From an uncultured Oscillospiraceae bacterium (GTDB taxonomy: Bacteria; Bacillota; Clostridia; Oscillospirales; Oscillospiraceae), in the NCBI GenBank assembly GCA_910577915.1, contig CAJTOM010000012.1, positions 1-43,843 of the forward strand: DNA of 43,843 nucleotides, given 5' to 3'. The notes below the pieces were generated by a model, which was not told the DNA's origin, ran no database searches, and saw nothing but the letters and a program-made list of their open reading frames with translations. The translations under genes and the position numbers were made by a program. Below are positions 42,517 through 43,843 of the stretch, in pieces. Positions within the stretch are counted from its first letter, which is position 1, and each line of letters starts with the position of its first letter.

Positions 42517-43843
42517 TCCGCCGTATACCGCAGCACGGGGTTCCGGGCGGCGCCCACCTCATCCAGGCGGCGCACCGGGGTCCTGGTGGGCGCGTCGTGG
42601 AGGACCTGGGGATCCGTGTGGGCCAGATCCCAGAGGCCCAGGAACACGTCGCAGACCTCGTCCATGGTCTCCTGGCTCTCGGTCTCCGTGGGCTCGATCA
42701 TCAGGGCCTCGTGGACGATGAGGGGGAAGTACATCGTGGGCGGGTGGATGCCGTGGTCCAAAAGGCCCTTGGCCACGTCCATGGCGGAACAGCCGGTGGC
42801 GTCCTTCAGATCCTGGAGGCACATGACGAACTCGTGCATGCAGGGGCCGGCGTAGGCCATGGCGTACTTCTCGCTCAGGCGCTTCATCATGTAGTTGGCG
42901 TTGAGCACCGCGTTCTTGGCCGCCTCGGGGATGCCCTCCCGGCCCAGGGTGAGCACGTACGTGAGGGCCTTCACCACCACGGTGAAGTTGCCATAGAAGT
43001 CCTTTACCCGGCCGATGGAGTGGGCGGGCTGTGTAAAGTGGTACCCCTTCTCATCCTTTGTCACAACAGGGCCGGGCAGGTAGGGCTTCAGGAATTCCTT
43101 GCAGCCCACCGCGCCGGAGCCGGGGCCGCCGCCGCCGTGGGGGGTGGAGAAGGTCTTGTGGAGGTTTAAGTGGATCACGTCGAAGCCCATGTCGCCGGGG
43201 CGGACCACGCCCATGACGGCATTGAGGTTGGCCCCGTCGTAGTAGCACAGGCCGCCGGCGTCGTGGACGATCCGGGTGATCTCCAGAATGTTCTTGTCGA
43301 AGATGCCCACCGTGTTGGGGTTGGTGAGCATGAGCCCGGCGGTGTCGGGCCCCACGGCGCTGCGCAGGGCCTCCACGTCCACACAGCCGTCGGCGCTGGA
43401 GGGGATATTCACCACCGTGAAGCCCGCCATGACGGCGGAGGCGGGGTTGGTGCCGTGGGCCGAGTCGGGGACGATGATCTTGGTCCGGGCGGCGTCCTGC
43501 CGGTGGGCGTGGTAGGCCTTGATGAGGAGAAGACCAGTAAACTCTCCGTGGGCCCCGGCGGCGGGCTGGAAGGTCATGGCGTCCATACCGGTGATCTCAC
43601 CCAGCAGCTTCTCCGACTCGTGGAGCACCTCCAGGCAGCCCTGGACCGTCTCCTCCGGCTGGAGGGGGTGCACCTGGCTGAAGCCTGGCAGGGCGGCCAT
43701 GTCCTCGTTAATCTTGGGGTTGTACTTCATGGTGCAGGAGCCCAGGGGGTAGAAGCCGTCGTTGACGCCGTGGACCCGCTTGGCCAGGGCGGTGTAGTGG
43801 CGGGTCAGCTCCGTCTCGGAGAGGTGGGGGAGCTCCGGGGCTT
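42513..43843 (-). CDS. gcvPB: Glycine dehydrogenase (decarboxylating) subunit 2, 5'-partial
   Basis: The frame continues to the right window edge; 442 residues are visible out of about 480-490, so only the first few dozen residues are missing. The P-protein beta subunit decarboxylates glycine with PLP and passes the methylamine to lipoyl-GcvH. Visible motifs are YPLGSCTMKYNPK, TFQPAAGAHGEFTGL, DSAHGTNPAS, and the PLP-lysine region LNLHKTFSTPHGGGGPG. An internal ATG at 43730 is not the true start, as SCTM precedes it. gcvT, gcvH and gcvPA probably lie just beyond the edge; lplA follows by overlap. Confidence 0.95.
   Translation of the reverse strand, partial: APELPHLSETELTRHYTALAKRVHGVNDGFYPLGSCTMKYNPKINEDMAALPGFSQVHPLQPEETVQGCLEVLHESEKLLGEITGMDAMTFQPAAGAHGEFTGLLLIKAYHAHRQDAARTKIIVPDSAHGTNPASAVMAGFTVVNIPSSADGCVDVEALRSAVGPDTAGLMLTNPNTVGIFDKNILEITRIVHDAGGLCYYDGANLNAVMGVVRPGDMGFDVIHLNLHKTFSTPHGGGGPGSGAVGCKEFLKPYLPGPVVTKDEKGYHFTQPAHSIGRVKDFYGNFTVVVKALTYVLTLGREGIPEAAKNAVLNANYMMKRLSEKYAMAYAGPCMHEFVMCLQDLKDATGCSAMDVAKGLLDHGIHPPTMYFPLIVHEALMIEPTETESQETMDEVCDVFLGLWDLAHTDPQVLHDAPTRTPVRRLDEVGAARNPVLRYTAE

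Noticed and set aside
1..43843. tRNA, rRNA, CRISPR arrays, insertion sequences, prophage genes.
   Set aside because: None could be recognised; all long gene-free gaps were inspected and hold only promoters, hairpins and short repeats.

Overview
The window looks like a chromosomal segment of a GC-rich, low-oxygen gut Firmicute of the Oscillospiraceae type (Flavonifractor/Lawsonibacter/Intestinimonas relatives). The evidence is the Firmicute-type order yicC-remA-gmk-rpoZ-priA-def-fmt-rsmB-rlmN-prpC-prkC-rsgA, the presence of AddAB, CarD, CdaA and RemA, Clostridia-type DUF5685/J-protein and RseC-like genes, and very high GC in third codon positions. The taxon is an inference from gene content; no rRNA, tRNA, CRISPR array, prophage or insertion sequence was seen. 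Genes are tightly packed, mostly on the minus strand, with many 1-8 bp start/stop overlaps.

Layout. 1-2103 (+): a tungstate ABC transporter, tupA (5'-partial and apparently short at its C-terminus), tupB, tupC, closed by a stem-loop terminator. 2145-19324 (-): one long co-directional run. Reading in transcription order from a good promoter at 19296-19324 it holds cdaA and ybbR (c-di-AMP synthesis and its regulator), three Cys-motif proteins (RseC-like, DUF5685, J-domain protein), then yicC, remA, gmk, rpoZ, priA, def, fmt, a membrane zinc peptidase, rsmB, rlmN, the PP2C phosphatase/PASTA kinase pair and rsgA. coaBC, which usually sits between rpoZ and priA, is missing and is replaced by about 200 bp of non-coding DNA with two hairpins. 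19641-21098 (-): a DUF3343 putative S/Se carrier and a cysteine-desulfurase-like enzyme. 21371-23640 (-): carD-ispD-ispF and a small membrane protein, with clear promoter and terminator. 23672-24992 (-): two GNAT acetyltransferases behind a promoter, a 13-codon mini-ORF and two competing hairpins, one of which hides the Shine-Dalgarno sequence. 24999-31946 (-): addB and addA, the recombination helicase-nuclease.

31985-34320 (+): an exported M3-type metallopeptidase with two SLH (cell-wall anchoring) repeats. 34325-39061: a divergent signalling locus, with a methyl-accepting chemotaxis protein on the minus strand facing a plus-strand operon of a FapA/DUF342 protein, a CheX-type phosphatase and a CheY-type receiver. 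39068-40703 (-): a YqeG-type HAD phosphatase and an M24 Xaa-Pro peptidase. 40717-41487 (+): an unrecognised protein with faint GH18-like features. 41530-43843 (-): glycine dehydrogenase subunit 2 (gcvPB, 5'-partial) and a lipoate-protein ligase that could lipoylate the glycine-cleavage H protein.

The most noteworthy items are the candidate translational attenuator ahead of the acetyltransferase pair (24850-24992), the secreted SLH-anchored M3 peptidase, the MCP/DUF342/CheX/CheY locus, the shortened TupA, and the DUF3343/NifS-like pair that may belong to selenium or sulfur handling for molybdoenzymes. No wholly new multi-gene system could be demonstrated from sequence alone.
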